NCBI GenBank assembly: GCA_945938055.1
Contig: CAMEUH010000002.1
Coordinates: 1-40,427 of the forward strand
Source of the DNA: an uncultured Eubacteriaceae bacterium
Lineage (GTDB): Bacteria > Bacillota > Clostridia > Lachnospirales > Lachnospiraceae
Direction of reading: 5' to 3'
Length of the DNA stretch: 40,427 nucleotides
Part shown: positions 1 through 9,284 of the stretch, in pieces
Position numbering within the stretch: the stretch's first letter is position 1
How the letters are laid out: the number at the start of each line of letters is the position of its first letter
The notes under the pieces: model-generated
What the model was told of the DNA's origin: nothing
The model's database searches: none
What the model saw: only the letters and a program-made list of their open reading frames with translations
Translations under genes and position numbers: made by a program

Positions 1-842
1 ATCGCTATATCCGTTGACAATCCAGAAGTGGCTCCCATTTTCTTTGCTGTCTCTATTACCCAATCACAATAGGAACCATATGGATAACAGCAGCACCAAT
101 CCTTTGGATTAATTATATCCGTAAAAACATCCAGTGCTTTTGTAATATCATTCACAAACTCATTTTCCGACAAATGATTCATCCAGTAGTGTTCATAACC
201 ATGAATTGCAAAATCCATTCCATGACGTTTCATTGTCTTGATCTGATCCATATTCATATATAATTCATTCACAAACGCTTCCTCATTATCCGTAACAAAT
301 TCCTTAAATAATTCATCTGTAATAGTATTACGCAATTTCTCAGGAAGTTCCATCTGCAATACACGTTTAACAAATATGGTATCCTTATCATCAAACCGAT
401 TGGCAACTGCAAGCTTATTATAAAGCGTCTGATTATCTGCATATTCTTCCTCACTACGCCTATAATAATCCATTTTCTGCAGCAATCTCTCACGAAGTTC
501 CAGAATGTTTGTCCTGGCAAGAATATAATGAATCTTGTTTACATCTAATACTTTTTTCTCACGAATAATCTTACCCGGCATAGAAAATAATCCTGATATA
601 CCATTCTCCTCAAGAATTGGAAATACATTTGTATAATGATCTAGATAGCCATCATCAAATGTCAATAAAACGCTCTTTTCCGAAACATTATTTTCTACTA
701 CATCCTGTAAACGAACGAACTTAAAATCATTATTTTTTAGGAAATTAATCTGCTGCTTAAAATAGTCTATCTCTAATCCCTTTATTCTCGGATACCTGCT
801 ATACTTAATGTTTCTAACATAATGGTACATTATTATATACAT
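1..842 (-). CDS. Polysaccharide deacetylase family protein (truncated by left window edge)
   Basis: My own reverse-strand translation from ATG at 842: MYIIMYHYVRNIKYSRYPRIKGLEIDYFKQQINFLKNNDFKFVRLQDVVENNVSEKSVLLTFDDGYLDHYTNVFPILEENG...; YHYVR and LTFDDGY are NodB-fold deacetylase hallmarks. Open to the window edge, so absent from the ORF track; RBS ggaga upstream. Confidence 0.85.
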   Translation of the reverse strand, partial: MYIIMYHYVRNIKYSRYPRIKGLEIDYFKQQINFLKNNDFKFVRLQDVVENNVSEKSVLLTFDDGYLDHYTNVFPILEENGISGLFSMPGKIIREKKVLDVNKIHYILARTNILELRERLLQKMDYYRRSEEEYADNQTLYNKLAVANRFDDKDTIFVKRVLQMELPEKLRNTITDELFKEFVTDNEEAFVNELYMNMDQIKTMKRHGMDFAIHGYEHYWMNHLSENEFVNDITKALDVFTDIINPKDWCCCYPYGSYCDWVIETAKKMGATSGLSTDIA

Positions 843-860
843 TAATTTATCTCTCCTATA

Positions 861-1610
861 TCAAATAATATTTTGTCTTATTGCATTAAACTCCTTCTTA
901 TTTTCAAATAAATATCTAGCTATCACTTCCATCAATTCAAAATCATTTTCATGATCCAAATCCAAAACACCGGTATCATACATTTCAATAACCTCGCAAT
1001 AACCATCCAATACATTCTTGCCCGAAAACAAAAACTCTACTGAATATGCATATAACGAAGCATTCAAATCAAAAATCTCCGGTGCCTGTTGTCTGGCAAC
1101 ATAATCGGACTCAATAACCTTCTGATATCCCCGTTCACTCTTTTTTACCATATTAAAATAAGGGTTACGCCTAGATGGTACAACAGAAGTAACAACATCG
1201 CAGTTTGTAGACATCTTTTTGTCAATTAAGTTTTCTAAATCCTTCACCGTACGTAATGGTGATGTTATATCCAAATCAACAACCATATCATATTTATTCA
1301 TTTTCTGCTGACTCATTTTCTCAACACAGTCCCTTATAACTGCAATCTTTGATACAACATCGCCACTTAATTCTGGAGATCTTTTAATGATATGAACCTC
1401 TCTCATTTTATTCTGACGAAAAATGTCCATCAACTCTTCACTATCCGTATTTAATACAATATCCGCAAAAATTTCCTCATACTTATTTAAAAATAAATCT
1501 ATTGCTGATAAGGAATATAGTGGTAATGGTTTTCCTAAAAAGTCTTTTATATTCTTATTCTTAATTCCTTTAGAACCTGCTCTTCCACAAATAGTAAATA
1601 ATATTTTCAT
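861..1610 (-). CDS. legF: Acylneuraminate/nonulosonate cytidylyltransferase (CMP-legionaminate synthase-like)
   Basis: N-terminus MKILFTICGRAGSKGIKNKNIKDFLGKPL, typical of NeuA/LegF/PseF; located in a nonulosonate cluster. Confidence 0.85.
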   Translation of the reverse strand: MKILFTICGRAGSKGIKNKNIKDFLGKPLPLYSLSAIDLFLNKYEEIFADIVLNTDSEELMDIFRQNKMREVHIIKRSPELSGDVVSKIAVIRDCVEKMSQQKMNKYDMVVDLDITSPLRTVKDLENLIDKKMSTNCDVVTSVVPSRRNPYFNMVKKSERGYQKVIESDYVARQQAPEIFDLNASLYAYSVEFLFSGKNVLDGYCEVIEMYDTGVLDLDHENDFELMEVIARYLFENKKEFNAIRQNII

Positions 1611-1625
1611 TCTGCATTTTCACCT

Positions 1626-2306
1626 TTATTCATATATCCATACTGGATTCATTTTTCTAATATCCTCTATGCTTCTCTTTTTAATAACTATGTTTGGAGA
1701 TTGCCCAAAAACAAGACAATTATCTGGTATGTTTTCATCCTTTATATATGTACCAGCCGAAACAATTACATTCTTACCAATTTTAGAATTACCTAATATC
1801 GTGCTATTCGCATACATTATAACGTTTTCTCCAATTTTAGGATAAAATATTTTATCTCCCTGTCGATTTCCCCCAACCGTTGTTCCCTGATAAACAAAAA
1901 ATCTATTACTATACTCTGCTCGTCCCAACACACTCGACATGGGATGTTCAGCAAAAAACACATCTGGTAAATCTATTGCATAAAACCATTCAACTGAATG
2001 TAAAATTTTATTTAAATAATAGACATATGAGGCTAGCTCTTCCATGTCATTTTCATACAAATCATGAGATAAATAATATAGAAAAACCGCTTGTTGGACT
2101 GTATGTTGCAGATAAAAACACACCTCACCTGTTTTATTATAATATTGTGTTTTCAATTTACTGCACGCATATTCCAATCTATTCATTGCAACCATAATTG
2201 AGCTTATGGGAATAGGTGGTATTGGCAGAATCTCCCCGGCAAAGCTATTATATAATTGCTTCTCAATATATCGTTTCAGTTCCTCTGCATTCAGTTTACA
2301 TAACAT
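1626..2306 (-). CDS. Left-handed beta-helix (serine O-acetyltransferase-like) acyltransferase
   Basis: C-terminal hexapeptide-like repeats (IGENVIMYANSTILGNSKIGKNVIVSAGTYI); N-terminal helical region as in CysE-like proteins. Confidence 0.7.
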   Translation of the reverse strand: MLCKLNAEELKRYIEKQLYNSFAGEILPIPPIPISSIMVAMNRLEYACSKLKTQYYNKTGEVCFYLQHTVQQAVFLYYLSHDLYENDMEELASYVYYLNKILHSVEWFYAIDLPDVFFAEHPMSSVLGRAEYSNRFFVYQGTTVGGNRQGDKIFYPKIGENVIMYANSTILGNSKIGKNVIVSAGTYIKDENIPDNCLVFGQSPNIVIKKRSIEDIRKMNPVWIYE

Positions 2307-2332
2307 TTCAATTAATCTCCCACTAATACAGA

Positions 2333-3268
2333 CTAATTTCCCATAGATAATTTTAATGTTTCGACAGCTTTGTCCATATCATTAAAATTATCTGCTTTAC
2401 CATCAATAATATCTATGAAGTAAATTAATTCTTTCTTTTGGAAATCATCTCTCTCCTCTTCGAAAGTTATTCTTTTTCCACTCTTCAAATAAGATACCTG
2501 ATTCTGTATTAAATCACATAAAATTGTATCATTTTCTGTAAATAACAATAATTGCCGCATTGGAACCCTACCAAAATAATCCAAATGCAGTTCAACAAAC
2601 ATATTATTATATTGTGCCAGATAGATTGCTATATCTTCACTACTTATCTCCAGATGGGATATTTTCCCCATCAAACATATATTTTTCTGTGGTTTGCCAA
2701 ATAAGTAATTCAAATAATCCCATTCGTGAATTAGATCAATTGCAACTCCACCCCCCATTTCTTTCTTCGCACTATATACCTCTCTATAATCAATCTGAGG
2801 TCTCCAATCCGGTAAATAGCTGGAAGATATTGCTCTGGCGCAATATACATGAGACAAATCTATATTGTTCTTAATATATTGTATAACCGCTTTATATCTC
2901 AATGGGCATGCAACATATATTGTTTTGTTGATTTTATTCTTAATCCTTTCAAATTCCTCTACCTGTTCATATGAAACAATTGGTTTTTCAACAAAAAAGG
3001 ATTTCGTATTATTATAAAATTTTTGAATTGAATCTAAATGATATTGAGTTGGGTTCGTAATAAAAATTACATCATAATCTTTAGGCATTAAATCATAATT
3101 TTTATATTCACAATTAATATATGGTATTATACTATTATCAAGTTCCTTTCCCATACCACTTCTGAAAAGATCAATTTTAATATCAATCCCCCTGTTTTTA
3201 CATACATCCACTAGGTTCTTTATGTGTCTATGAGCAATGGACCCAACTCCAACAAAACAAACTTTCAT
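2333..3268 (-). CDS. Gfo/Idh/MocA family oxidoreductase
   Basis: N-terminal Rossmann motif VGVGSIAHRHIKNL and FVEKPI motif. Confidence 0.85.
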   Translation of the reverse strand: MKVCFVGVGSIAHRHIKNLVDVCKNRGIDIKIDLFRSGMGKELDNSIIPYINCEYKNYDLMPKDYDVIFITNPTQYHLDSIQKFYNNTKSFFVEKPIVSYEQVEEFERIKNKINKTIYVACPLRYKAVIQYIKNNIDLSHVYCARAISSSYLPDWRPQIDYREVYSAKKEMGGGVAIDLIHEWDYLNYLFGKPQKNICLMGKISHLEISSEDIAIYLAQYNNMFVELHLDYFGRVPMRQLLLFTENDTILCDLIQNQVSYLKSGKRITFEEERDDFQKKELIYFIDIIDGKADNFNDMDKAVETLKLSMGN

Positions 3269-3271
3269 CTT

Positions 3272-4249
3272 CTATTCCTCAATCCTATCAATCAACTCCA
3301 AAGTAGATAAATCCTTTTCAAAGTCATATATATCATTTTTTAACTGTCTACGATTTACCATCTCAAAAAACGTCCTAATTTCATTTCGATATGCATTTTC
3401 AATAATTGATGAGCTATATCCTTCCTGATGCTCAACATTTTCATACAAATTTATATTTTCTTCCTGCTTATTCTCTAAATTATAATACATCAACCCCTTT
3501 GGAGTCCCATTCCATGATAAATATAGTTCCTCTCCGTAAACCTCTAAGTTCCTTACTGCCTTTCTTGAAACAACATCAACCGCAAAAATACCCTTATGTC
3601 CACCTTCATGTTCTATTGTTATCAAAAGATTATCCGGATAGTCTATTTGAAGTTCGGAATTCTTACTCTTAACAACACTGACTTTCTCTATATTTCCAAA
3701 TACTGTAATAATCCAGGGCAATTCAATCGCCAAAATCTCCCGGCAACCATTTGTACGCCTGTCTTTTACAAAAAAATTCTTAAAACTTTCCCACGGATGC
3801 CAGTCAGGCAAATATTGCCCTGTGTGATAAATATAATTAAGCTTTTTATTCTGTGCCTTTACCTTTTCATTAATATACTTAATTTCATCGCGATATAGAA
3901 AAGTTGATGACAAAAACAATACTCTATGCTTATTTTCTGCCAATCGGATATTTTCCTCATATCTGTCTGATACCAGATTAATCTCTGTAAACACATCTTT
4001 TTCAGCATTTAAACACTGATTAATAATATTTCCATGTGATAAAGGTGAGGTACATACAAACACTACCGTTACAAATGAAATCACTTCATCCAGATTTCCG
4101 ACAGTATTGATGCCAAACAATTTTTTCGTTTCTTTCTGCCTGTCTTCCTGTGCATCAACTCCTATGATATCTATATCAGAATACTCATCTCTAATCAACC
4201 GTATTCTACGTTTCCCCATAGAACCAAGTCCAACTACTGCTACTTTCAC
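3272..4249 (-). CDS. Gfo/Idh/MocA family oxidoreductase (second)
   Basis: N-terminal MKVAVVGLGSMGKRRIRLIRDEY dinucleotide-binding motif; tandem with the preceding oxidoreductase. Confidence 0.8.
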   Translation of the reverse strand: MKVAVVGLGSMGKRRIRLIRDEYSDIDIIGVDAQEDRQKETKKLFGINTVGNLDEVISFVTVVFVCTSPLSHGNIINQCLNAEKDVFTEINLVSDRYEENIRLAENKHRVLFLSSTFLYRDEIKYINEKVKAQNKKLNYIYHTGQYLPDWHPWESFKNFFVKDRRTNGCREILAIELPWIITVFGNIEKVSVVKSKNSELQIDYPDNLLITIEHEGGHKGIFAVDVVSRKAVRNLEVYGEELYLSWNGTPKGLMYYNLENKQEENINLYENVEHQEGYSSSIIENAYRNEIRTFFEMVNRRQLKNDIYDFEKDLSTLELIDRIEE

Positions 4250-4276
4250 ACCATTACCTCCTAAGCTCAGTTCTAC

Positions 4277-5437
4277 TTATATCAGATCATAAAATTTTTT
4301 CTCTAAATCCATCTTCTGATTTTTTACAAGTTTCTCCAATATACTAACAATTTGCTTTGATGTCTCGCCATTCCCATATGGATTCTTTACATTCTTAGCT
4401 ACTTCTCTAAAATCTGGCGACATAGCTTTTTCAATCGCTGCAACAATTTCTTCTTCTTTGCTGTCACAATTTATAACTGAATCAGCTTGAATCCTACCCT
4501 TTTGCCGATTACCTATATTAATGGTTGGTATTCCAAAAGAAGGTGCTTCAATAATACCGCTTGATGAATTACCTAACACAAACGCTGCATTATTTAATGC
4601 ACTTAGATACTTTTTCATTCCCAAGGAATATGTAAAATACACATTATCATGTTTGTTTGCATATTCCTGTAAGATCCTGTTTATGGTTTCTCCACCGCAG
4701 TCTGCATTAGCACCCGTAATAATGAATCGATAATCCTTAAAATGACTCATCGCTTTAAGAAGACTTTTACATTGTTCCTCACAATCTCCTTCCAGAGTTA
4801 CTGGATGAAATGTAACAACGCCATATGATTTAGCTAAATCAAAATTTAGCATATCCTCTAATTCTTCACGGCTAAACTTCGATTCATGCAATATATTTTC
4901 AACGCCTATGGCACCCACATTAAAAACCCTGTCTGGTGATTCTCCCAACTGTATAACTCGTCTTCGATATTCTTCCGTACTTGTAAAGTGATATAAGCTC
5001 ATTTTTGTGATGGAATGCCTAATTGCCTCATCAATAGCACCTTCTGTTACTTCTCCACCATGCAAATGGATTATTGGAATTCTCGCATTCATTGCCGCAC
5101 AGCATACTGCCAAAGTCTCATATCGATCCCCCAGTACCATCAGGTAATCCAAATGATGTTCTTCAAAATAATCACCAAACCCCATCAATGCCAGTCCCAT
5201 ACTTTTTGAAATACTTGCACTACCGCTTCCCTGTAAAAGAATATCGACTTTTTTATCTATAGAAAACCCATCTTTTTCAATTTCCTGCACAGTATATCCA
5301 AAATTACCTGATAAATGCGCTCCTGTTACCAATACACTCACATCAAAAATGTCTGATTCTGATAAGCGTTTAATAATTGTTCTTAATAATCCGTACTCTG
5401 ATCTTGTAGCCGTTAATACTGCAATTTTCTTTTTCAT
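4277..5437 (-). CDS. legG: UDP/GDP-N-acetylglucosamine-type 2-epimerase (hydrolysing), NeuC/LegG-like
   Basis: MKKKIAVLTATRSEYGLLRTIIKRL...HLHGGEVTEGAIDEAIRHSITKMSLYHFTSTEEYRRR...LGNSSSGIIEAPSFGIPTINIGNRQKGR is diagnostic of NeuC/LegG. Confidence 0.93.
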   Translation of the reverse strand: MKKKIAVLTATRSEYGLLRTIIKRLSESDIFDVSVLVTGAHLSGNFGYTVQEIEKDGFSIDKKVDILLQGSGSASISKSMGLALMGFGDYFEEHHLDYLMVLGDRYETLAVCCAAMNARIPIIHLHGGEVTEGAIDEAIRHSITKMSLYHFTSTEEYRRRVIQLGESPDRVFNVGAIGVENILHESKFSREELEDMLNFDLAKSYGVVTFHPVTLEGDCEEQCKSLLKAMSHFKDYRFIITGANADCGGETINRILQEYANKHDNVYFTYSLGMKKYLSALNNAAFVLGNSSSGIIEAPSFGIPTINIGNRQKGRIQADSVINCDSKEEEIVAAIEKAMSPDFREVAKNVKNPYGNGETSKQIVSILEKLVKNQKMDLEKKFYDLI

Positions 5438-6432
5438 AATTCTATCATCTCATCCTCTGCAAAATCACGTATTGCTTCCATTCCCACTACTTCAAACCAA
5501 CGCATAGGTGAGATACCATTTCCCGGTCTCTTGGTTGTAATATTTTCCTCCGTCAGCACTTCACCCTTTTTAATTGTTCTCTTTGCGACAATACTTTTTC
5601 TTGCTATACCGATATTTTTCTTCTCAGATTCTGTTGGTTTTTTTTCACCAGTACCAAGTGCACACTCGATATTTCTAATGGAATCAACCATTTTCTTTAA
5701 CTCATCCATTTCCAGGCTTGCTTTATGATCAGGTCCTTCCATATTACGATCCAATGTAAAATGCTTCTCAATGACAGTCGCTCCCATTGCCACTGCCGCA
5801 ATTGGGACTTCTATTCCTTTTGTATGGTCGGAGTATCCCACCTCTACCCGAAAATGCTCTTTTAATGCAAGCATTGCATTCAAGTTTACATCGCCATATG
5901 GTGTTGGATACTCTGTGGTGCAATGTAATAATTTGATATCTTTTGTTCCATTATCTTTCAGAACCTTAATTGCCTCTTCAATTTCTTCCATAGTACACAT
6001 ACCAGTTGACATAATAACCGGTTTATTCGTTTTTGCAATTTTGATTAAATACGGTAAATTTGTAATCTCCCCAGAAGGAACTTTCCATAAATTACAACCT
6101 ATTTCATTTAAAAAATCTATACTTTCCAAGTCAAATGGGGTAGAAATAAACTCAATCCCTATGCTATCACAGTATTCCTTTAGTTGAATAAAATTCTCAT
6201 TCGACAGTGTTAACCTGCGCAACATTTGCAACTGTGTTTCTGTTCCACCTGTTGCATCTTTTTGATACTGTGCCTTCTCTGCATTCTTCGAAACTAATTT
6301 TTCTGGAATAAAGGTCTGAAACTTTATGTAATCGACTCCAGCCGCTTTTGCAACATCGACCATTTTCTTTGCTAGTTCAAAATCACCATTATGATTGACT
6401 CCGGCTTCCGCAATTATACACACATGATTCAT
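5434..6432 (-). CDS. legI: N-acetylneuraminate/legionaminate synthase (NeuB family)
   Basis: HVCIIAEAGVNHNGDFELAKKMVDVAKAAGVDYIKFQTF, SDHTKG and C-terminal SAF-like domain. Start placed at MNHVCII (6432) rather than the longer track ORF (6537). Confidence 0.93.
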   Translation of the reverse strand: MNHVCIIAEAGVNHNGDFELAKKMVDVAKAAGVDYIKFQTFIPEKLVSKNAEKAQYQKDATGGTETQLQMLRRLTLSNENFIQLKEYCDSIGIEFISTPFDLESIDFLNEIGCNLWKVPSGEITNLPYLIKIAKTNKPVIMSTGMCTMEEIEEAIKVLKDNGTKDIKLLHCTTEYPTPYGDVNLNAMLALKEHFRVEVGYSDHTKGIEVPIAAVAMGATVIEKHFTLDRNMEGPDHKASLEMDELKKMVDSIRNIECALGTGEKKPTESEKKNIGIARKSIVAKRTIKKGEVLTEENITTKRPGNGISPMRWFEVVGMEAIRDFAEDEMIEL

Positions 6433-6445
6433 ACTCTTCCTCCAA

Positions 6446-7015
6446 TTATCGTATTGTTTCTCCTGCTGGTACAATTTGTCCTTCTTTAATGACTCTTCCT
6501 TGTATAACTGTAGCATTTGCACCAATAAACGCACCATTTCCTACCGTAACATTACCGCACAAAACCGCACCCACAGCTATGTGTACAAAATCTGCCACAA
6601 TGCATTCATGTTCTACCAAAGCCATTGTATTAATGATTGCCATTTTTCCTATGGATGCCTCTGCATTAATAACAGCCCCTTTACCTATAAATGTTCCTTC
6701 GCCTATCCTGGCGGAATCAGATATAATAGACGTTGGATCTTTGATAATTGGCAGATTAAAACCTATTTTTTTTACTTGTTTATACAACATCTCTCGTATG
6801 TTACCTTTTCCCATATATCCAATGGTAATTGCCACATTTTTAACTCCATTATCATAGAAATGCCTTAATTCTGCATCTGTACCAAGGTATTGATACTTAG
6901 ATAAATGTTCCTCCACATCTGTGTATCCAACAATTCTATATTGGCCCTGTCTCTCTATGCAATCTGCTACGCTTTTTGCATGCCCGCCATAACCTATTAA
7001 AATAATTTCTTCCAT
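6446..7015 (-). CDS. NeuD/PglD/LegH-like sugar O/N-acetyltransferase
   Basis: MEEIILIGYGGHAKSVADCIE N-terminus plus hexapeptide repeats; location next to neuB. Confidence 0.85.
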   Translation of the reverse strand: MEEIILIGYGGHAKSVADCIERQGQYRIVGYTDVEEHLSKYQYLGTDAELRHFYDNGVKNVAITIGYMGKGNIREMLYKQVKKIGFNLPIIKDPTSIISDSARIGEGTFIGKGAVINAEASIGKMAIINTMALVEHECIVADFVHIAVGAVLCGNVTVGNGAFIGANATVIQGRVIKEGQIVPAGETIR

Positions 7016-7019
7016 AATT

Positions 7020-8096
7020 CTAATCCAATACTATATTAAGCTTTTCTTCCATTCGTTTCATTTCGCTAAACTCACCCATATCCAAAAAAGAATCTTCACT
7101 TATTGGATAAATTCCTACTTTTCCTCCATTACCCATAACTGCATATATTAAATCCGTCATATGAAACATTACCCCATCTGGAATAAGTGATATTACTTCT
7201 GGCTTAATTATATACATTCCTGTATTTATTAGATAGGATAAGTGGGGTTTTTCTTCCATACTTACTATTTCACCATTTTCTTTTGTATTAAGCACACCAT
7301 ATGGAACAATTAGATTTTTCAATGCCGATACCACAGTAATATCATTATTGTTTTTCTTATGGTGTTCATATATATCTCCATAATCAGCCAAAACTAAAGA
7401 ATCACAATTTGCCACAAATATTGAATCAGTAAATTTATCTTCTATAATCTTAATGCTGCCACAAGTCCCAAGAGGTATATTCTCTTCTACATATTTTAAA
7501 GTATAATTCGGATTAGCATCTGCAAAATATGATTTAATCATGCTTTTTTTATAATTAACAGTTACATAAAAAGAATTGATTTCATATTCCGTAAAACAAT
7601 TAATAATCCTCTCTATAATTGGAGTTTCACCTATGGGAATTAATGGTTTCGGCAATATCTTGGTGTACGGATACAACCTTGTTCCTCTTCCCCCAGCCAT
7701 TATAATAACCGGAACTCCTGACAAATTTCTCTTATTTTTCTTTTTATTTAAACTAATATAATCTGATAAAAAAACAATATCCTGGATTTTTCGATTGTCG
7801 TCAACAATCGGTAAGGCTGTTATTGATTTTTCACACATAACTGTATCAGCAGACATTCTTGATCCAGCTGGCAAGAAATGTGGATTGCCTTTCATTGCCT
7901 TATCTACAGTCGAATTCAAATCGCCAGAACTTAAAATCCAACGTCTAATATCACCATCTGTTACACACCCTACTAAAGACTGTTCATTATCCGTTATAAA
8001 TAGTATACCCCTTGCATTTACATCAATCATTTTCATGGCATCAACAATGGTCATAGATGTATTACCAATAAATTTATAAATATGTTCTTTATCCAT
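7020..8096 (-). CDS. CBS-domain sugar-1-phosphate nucleotidyltransferase (PtmE-like GlcN-1-P guanylyltransferase candidate)
   Basis: N-terminal paired CBS-like repeats followed by VPVIIMAGGRGTRLYPYTKILPKPLIPIGETPIIERII; domain order matches PtmE-type enzymes of legionaminic acid pathways. Confidence 0.88.
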   Translation of the reverse strand: MDKEHIYKFIGNTSMTIVDAMKMIDVNARGILFITDNEQSLVGCVTDGDIRRWILSSGDLNSTVDKAMKGNPHFLPAGSRMSADTVMCEKSITALPIVDDNRKIQDIVFLSDYISLNKKKNKRNLSGVPVIIMAGGRGTRLYPYTKILPKPLIPIGETPIIERIINCFTEYEINSFYVTVNYKKSMIKSYFADANPNYTLKYVEENIPLGTCGSIKIIEDKFTDSIFVANCDSLVLADYGDIYEHHKKNNNDITVVSALKNLIVPYGVLNTKENGEIVSMEEKPHLSYLINTGMYIIKPEVISLIPDGVMFHMTDLIYAVMGNGGKVGIYPISEDSFLDMGEFSEMKRMEEKLNIVLD

Positions 8097-9267
8097 ACGC
8101 CATTTCTCCCAAAACTTTCTTTATTGTTTCTGCCACAAACTCAATTTCTTCATCTGTAATTTGCGTACTGGAAGGAATATTAAGAATTCTTTCTGCATAA
8201 TATGGAGCTTTTTCCAGTTCATATGTAATTTCATTCTGATATGGAAGTTGTTCATTTATCAGCCCCCAAATCGCCCGTGTCTGTATTCCATGCTTTTCCA
8301 GTTCTTTAATTATATCCCTCATGGAAACCTTAATTCTCTCTCTGTTTATTTCCACAGAATAGAACCACTTGTTCGATAATGTTCCTTCTCTAAAATCTAC
8401 TACTTTTCCAAAATCAAAACCCTCAAGTAACTTTTTATATTTATCAAAATTGTCTTGCTTTCTTCTGATAAACTCTGGCAGTTCTTCCATCTGAGCCACC
8501 CCCAAAGCCGCCTGCAAATTAGTCATTCTGTAATTATATCCAACTTCATTGTGAATATAAAAATGTGAATCATCCTTAGCCTGTGTGGAAAGGTAACGAA
8601 TATGATCAACCACTTCTGCATTATTTGCAGTTACTGCGCCACCACCACCTGTAGTGATTATTTTATTCCCATTGAAAGAAAATGCGCCAAAATCTCCGAT
8701 TGTACCCGCATATTTACCCGAGAGAGGGCCATCAATATATTTAGATCCTAATGCTTCTGTAGCATCCTCGATAACTTTTATATTGTATTTTTGGGCTGTT
8801 TCCATAATGCGTACCATATCCGCAAGATTGCCAAATATGTGAACTACAACCAATGCCTTTACGTGTTCTCCGTGATATGTAAGTATACCATCTTGAAACT
8901 TACACTCATTTTCACAAAACTTCCGGAGTTTCTTGGGATCCATACACAAACTTTCATCACAATCTATAAAAACAGGATTGGCAAATTGATACTTTACCGG
9001 ATTAACAGCAGCAATAAATGTAAGTGGCGGAACAAGGACAACATCCCCTGGTCTTATTCCTGCTTCAACCAACGATAAATGAAGTGCTGAAGTTCCGCTC
9101 TGACAGGCAGCAACATTTTCTGTATGCAGAAATTCTGCCAATTGATGTTCTAATTTTGTGATATACGCTCCGCCAGTTGAAACCCATCCTTGTTCAAGTG
9201 CATCATTTACATATTTCTTTTCATTTCCTTCAAAATTTGGAATTGATAGTGGTATAAATTTTCCCAT
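8089..9267 (-). CDS. legC: DegT/DnrJ/EryC1/StrS aminotransferase (LegC-like)
   Basis: AACQSGTSALHLSLVEAGIRPGDVVLVPPLTFIAAVNPVKY...EDATEALGS...FSFNGNKIITTGGGGAV; 8-bp overlap with the downstream nucleotidyltransferase. Confidence 0.88.
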   Translation of the reverse strand: MGKFIPLSIPNFEGNEKKYVNDALEQGWVSTGGAYITKLEHQLAEFLHTENVAACQSGTSALHLSLVEAGIRPGDVVLVPPLTFIAAVNPVKYQFANPVFIDCDESLCMDPKKLRKFCENECKFQDGILTYHGEHVKALVVVHIFGNLADMVRIMETAQKYNIKVIEDATEALGSKYIDGPLSGKYAGTIGDFGAFSFNGNKIITTGGGGAVTANNAEVVDHIRYLSTQAKDDSHFYIHNEVGYNYRMTNLQAALGVAQMEELPEFIRRKQDNFDKYKKLLEGFDFGKVVDFREGTLSNKWFYSVEINRERIKVSMRDIIKELEKHGIQTRAIWGLINEQLPYQNEITYELEKAPYYAERILNIPSSTQITDEEIEFVAETIKKVLGEMAYG

Positions 9268-9284
9268 TTCCCACCTCCAGATTA

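Noticed and set aside
269-520. 83-aa minus-strand ORF MPGQTFWNFVRD...
   Set aside because: Out of frame inside the deacetylase reading frame (1-842), which has clear family motifs; spurious.
1423-1845. Plus-strand ORFs throughout the window (e.g. 1423-1845, 5771-6187, 22073-22408, 28599-28973)
   Set aside because: All lie antisense to well-supported minus-strand genes and show no recognisable domains; treated as chance ORFs. Only 19703-20665 is accepted on the plus strand.
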